Of a stretch of DNA of 64,000 nt, positions 62,452-64,000 are shown piece after piece. The number at the start of each line of letters is the position of its first letter. The first letter of the stretch is position 1. Position numbers and translations under genes: made by a program. The notes beneath the pieces are model-generated. The model was not told the origin of the DNA, made no database searches, and saw only the letters and a program-made list of their open reading frames with translations. The stretch lies in NCBI RefSeq assembly GCF_030209445.1, contig NZ_JARVSD010000026.1, positions 1-64,000 on the forward strand, in the 5' to 3' direction. The stretch is from Promicromonospora sp. MEB111. Its GTDB lineage: Bacteria; Actinomycetota; Actinomycetes; Actinomycetales; Cellulomonadaceae.

Positions 62452-63110
62452 TTCGGCAGCCCGGGCACCTGCGCGCCGACGGCGGCCCGCACCTCGTCCG
62501 GGAGCTGCGACCAGTCGTCGGCGGTGTCCAGGTCGACGGCGGTGCCGGGCCGGTCCACGACCCGCGCCGTCAGCCCCCGGGCCTCGGCCTCGGCGAGGTG
62601 CGCCGCCAGGGACCCGACGCCGAACCGGAACCGGAAGCCCAGGTCCGCAAAGGGGAGGAGCAGCAGGTTGGTGCCCGAGCGGTAGCGGTCGGTCGCGACC
62701 ACCACCGGGGCCTCCTCAGTGAGCAGGGCCGCCACGTCCGCTTGGGTCAGGGCCGGGAGGTCGGCGTGGGCGACCAGGAGGCGGGAGCCCTCGCCGCCGA
62801 CCGCCAGAGTCTCCCGGGCGTGCTCCAGCGCGGCGTTCAGGCCCGGCCGGTCGGCGGGCTGCTCCAGCACCTCGACCGCCAGCCCGGCCAGCGTCTCGCC
62901 CGTGAAGACCGGGTCCGCCGTCACCACGACCACCCGGCCGATCTCGTCGGCCGCGAGCAGCGTGGACACCACGTGCCGGGCCAGCACCCGGACCAGACGA
63001 CGCCGCGCACCGGCGTCGAGCACCGCGGCGAGCCGGGACTTGCCCGAGACGCCGTCGCGCAGGGGCACGACCGCCGTCGTGCCCCCGCCCTGCCCGGGCG
63101 AGCTGGTCAC
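62448..63110 (-). CDS. cofC: 2-phospho-L-lactate / phosphoenolpyruvate guanylyltransferase
   Basis: 220 residues. AVVPLRDGVSGKSRLAAVLDAGARRRLVRVLARHVV is the nucleotide-binding start (VPxKxxxxxKSRL). RLLVAHADLPALTQADVAALL carries the metal-binding Asp motif, and RYRSGTNLLLLPF plus FRFGVGSLAAHLAEAEARGL complete the family. It activates phosphoenolpyruvate (actinobacteria) or phospholactate with GTP for coenzyme F420 synthesis. GTG 63110 overlaps the cofD stop (GTGA). The name FbiD applies in mycobacteria. Confidence 0.9.
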   Translation of the reverse strand: MTSSPGQGGGTTAVVPLRDGVSGKSRLAAVLDAGARRRLVRVLARHVVSTLLAADEIGRVVVVTADPVFTGETLAGLAVEVLEQPADRPGLNAALEHARETLAVGGEGSRLLVAHADLPALTQADVAALLTEEAPVVVATDRYRSGTNLLLLPFADLGFRFRFGVGSLAAHLAEAEARGLTARVVDRPGTAVDLDTADDWSQLPDEVRAAVGAQVPGLPN

Positions 63111-64000
63111 GCGAACGCCAGCAGCTCGCGGGCCAGGCGCTCGCGGCCGGGTGGGCCGCCCATGATCGTGTCGGTGACGTGCACCGTCAGGCCGAGGTCG
63201 GCGACGGCGCCGGCGAGGTTCGCGTCGCGCTCGTCGATCACCATGACGTCCACGAGGCCCGCGTAGATCCGGGCCACGCCCAGGGCGGAGACCTCGTGCC
63301 CCAGCGACTCCAGGATCTGGGCGGCCGGCCCCTTGATCGCCTGGCCGCCCACGATGGGGCTGACCGCCACGCGCCGGCCGGGGGCGTCCGTCAGGGCCTG
63401 ACGCACCCCCGGCACCGCGAGGAGCGGCTCGATGGACAGGAACGGGTTGGACGGCGCGAGCACCACCAGCTCGGCGGCCAGCGCGTCGAGCACGCCGGGG
63501 GCCGGGCGGGCGGCGTCGGCCCCGTCGAAGTGCAGGCCGAGGACGGCGTCCGCGTGCTGCCGCCCCACGAAGTACTCCTGGAAGCCGAGCCGCCCCGACG
63601 GGGTGTCGACGAGGGTCGCGAGGCGGTCGTCGGTGGCGGGCAGCACGCGCGGGCGGACGCCCATCGAGGCGGCCAGGTGCGCCGTGACGGCGGACAGGGG
63701 CTCGCCCCGGCGCAGCCGCGCCGTCCGCACGATGTGGGTGGCGAGGTCCCGGTCGCCGAGCGTGAACCAGGTGTCCTCGCCCAGGTCCTTCAGCGCCGTC
63801 AGGGTCGCGTAGGACTCGCCGCGCAGACCCCAGCCGCGCTCCTCGTCGTTGAGCTCGGCGAGGGTGTAGAGGACGGTGTCGATGTCGGGGGAGATGTCGA
63901 GGCCGTGCAGCTCGGTGTCGTCGCCGACGTTCACGACGACGGTGAGGGCCGGGGCCGGCTTTCCGGTGGGTGCCGCGCCGAGCGCGAGATCGAGGCCGTG
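63107..64000 (-). CDS. cofD: 2-phospho-L-lactate transferase (partial, 5' end outside window)
   Basis: The frame is open through the right edge, so the N-terminus is missing. Visible are [45 protein letters not shown], the middle [42 protein letters not shown], and [16 protein letters not shown], all conserved in CofD/FbiA. The enzyme attaches the activated three-carbon acid from CofC to the deazaflavin Fo. GTGA overlap links it to cofC. F420-dependent enzymes should therefore exist in this organism. Confidence 0.95.
   Translation of the reverse strand, partial: HGLDLALGAAPTGKPAPALTVVVNVGDDTELHGLDISPDIDTVLYTLAELNDEERGWGLRGESYATLTALKDLGEDTWFTLGDRDLATHIVRTARLRRGEPLSAVTAHLAASMGVRPRVLPATDDRLATLVDTPSGRLGFQEYFVGRQHADAVLGLHFDGADAARPAPGVLDALAAELVVLAPSNPFLSIEPLLAVPGVRQALTDAPGRRVAVSPIVGGQAIKGPAAQILESLGHEVSALGVARIYAGLVDVMVIDERDANLAGAVADLGLTVHVTDTIMGGPPGRERLARELLAFA

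Overview
The window is high-GC chromosomal DNA from an actinobacterium. Codon use is strongly GC-biased, GTG starts and ATGA/GTGA stop-start overlaps are common, and the core genes are typical of the phylum: dnaX, recR, lysC-asd, a Crp-like regulator, GlnR, and cofC/cofD for coenzyme F420. A secreted GH18 chitinase with a C-terminal chitin-binding module and a DUF222/13E12 HNH protein would fit Micrococcales such as Promicromonosporaceae or Cellulomonadaceae. That family-level placement is inference only.

Layout. 1-13.6 kb: the end of dnaX, then an accessory stretch (NUDIX, OhrR-type MarR regulator, VOC protein, a frameshifted NADAR gene, a broken nucleotidyltransferase, a serine hydrolase and an ABC exporter). 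recR and a DUF5063 gene follow on the minus strand, then an ECF41 sigma-factor operon, a TSUP permease, and lysC-asd. 13.6-18.4 kb: a GntR/YtrA-regulated ABC operon with two paralogous membrane subunits, followed by a second ABC exporter. 18.4-23.3 kb: a glutamine amidotransferase, a DAHP synthase gene behind what looks like an aromatic-amino-acid attenuator, two tandem paralogous membrane-anchored proteins and a lipoprotein. 23.3-28.2 kb: a ferredoxin reductase-like flavoprotein, the HNH protein, a DUF4333 protein, and a decayed integrative element flanked by 45-bp direct repeats of the tRNA-Pro 3' part. 28.3-39.7 kb: a neighbourhood also known from mycobacteria (DUF4177, RidA, class A PBP, metallophosphoesterase, Crp, Nth, EphE-like protein) with a prpDBC methylcitrate operon set into it, then glnR.

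39.7-49.3 kb: membrane, YceI, thioredoxin/DUF4395, DsrE, nitrobindin-like and YgfZ genes, a FUSC-like protein, a PadR module, DUF2516, asparaginase and D-aminoacyl-tRNA deacylase. 49.3-55.2 kb: a LuxR-type regulator, the chitinase, and an ECF sigma/membrane partner pair joined by a 20-codon ORF. 55.2-64 kb: OsmC, a very large FAD/Fe-S oxidoreductase, cupin, nitroreductase, aldo/keto reductase and MocR genes, and cofC-cofD running off the end.

The strongest non-coding signals are: a leaderless GTG-initiated leader peptide (MDIRWYWRF...) plus terminator upstream of the DAHP synthase gene; the tRNA-Pro element remnant with candidate arm-type sites; an ECF41-type promoter; several near-perfect operators; and a recurring TANNNT hexamer placed 6-7 nt before start codons, implying that many genes here are transcribed leaderless.
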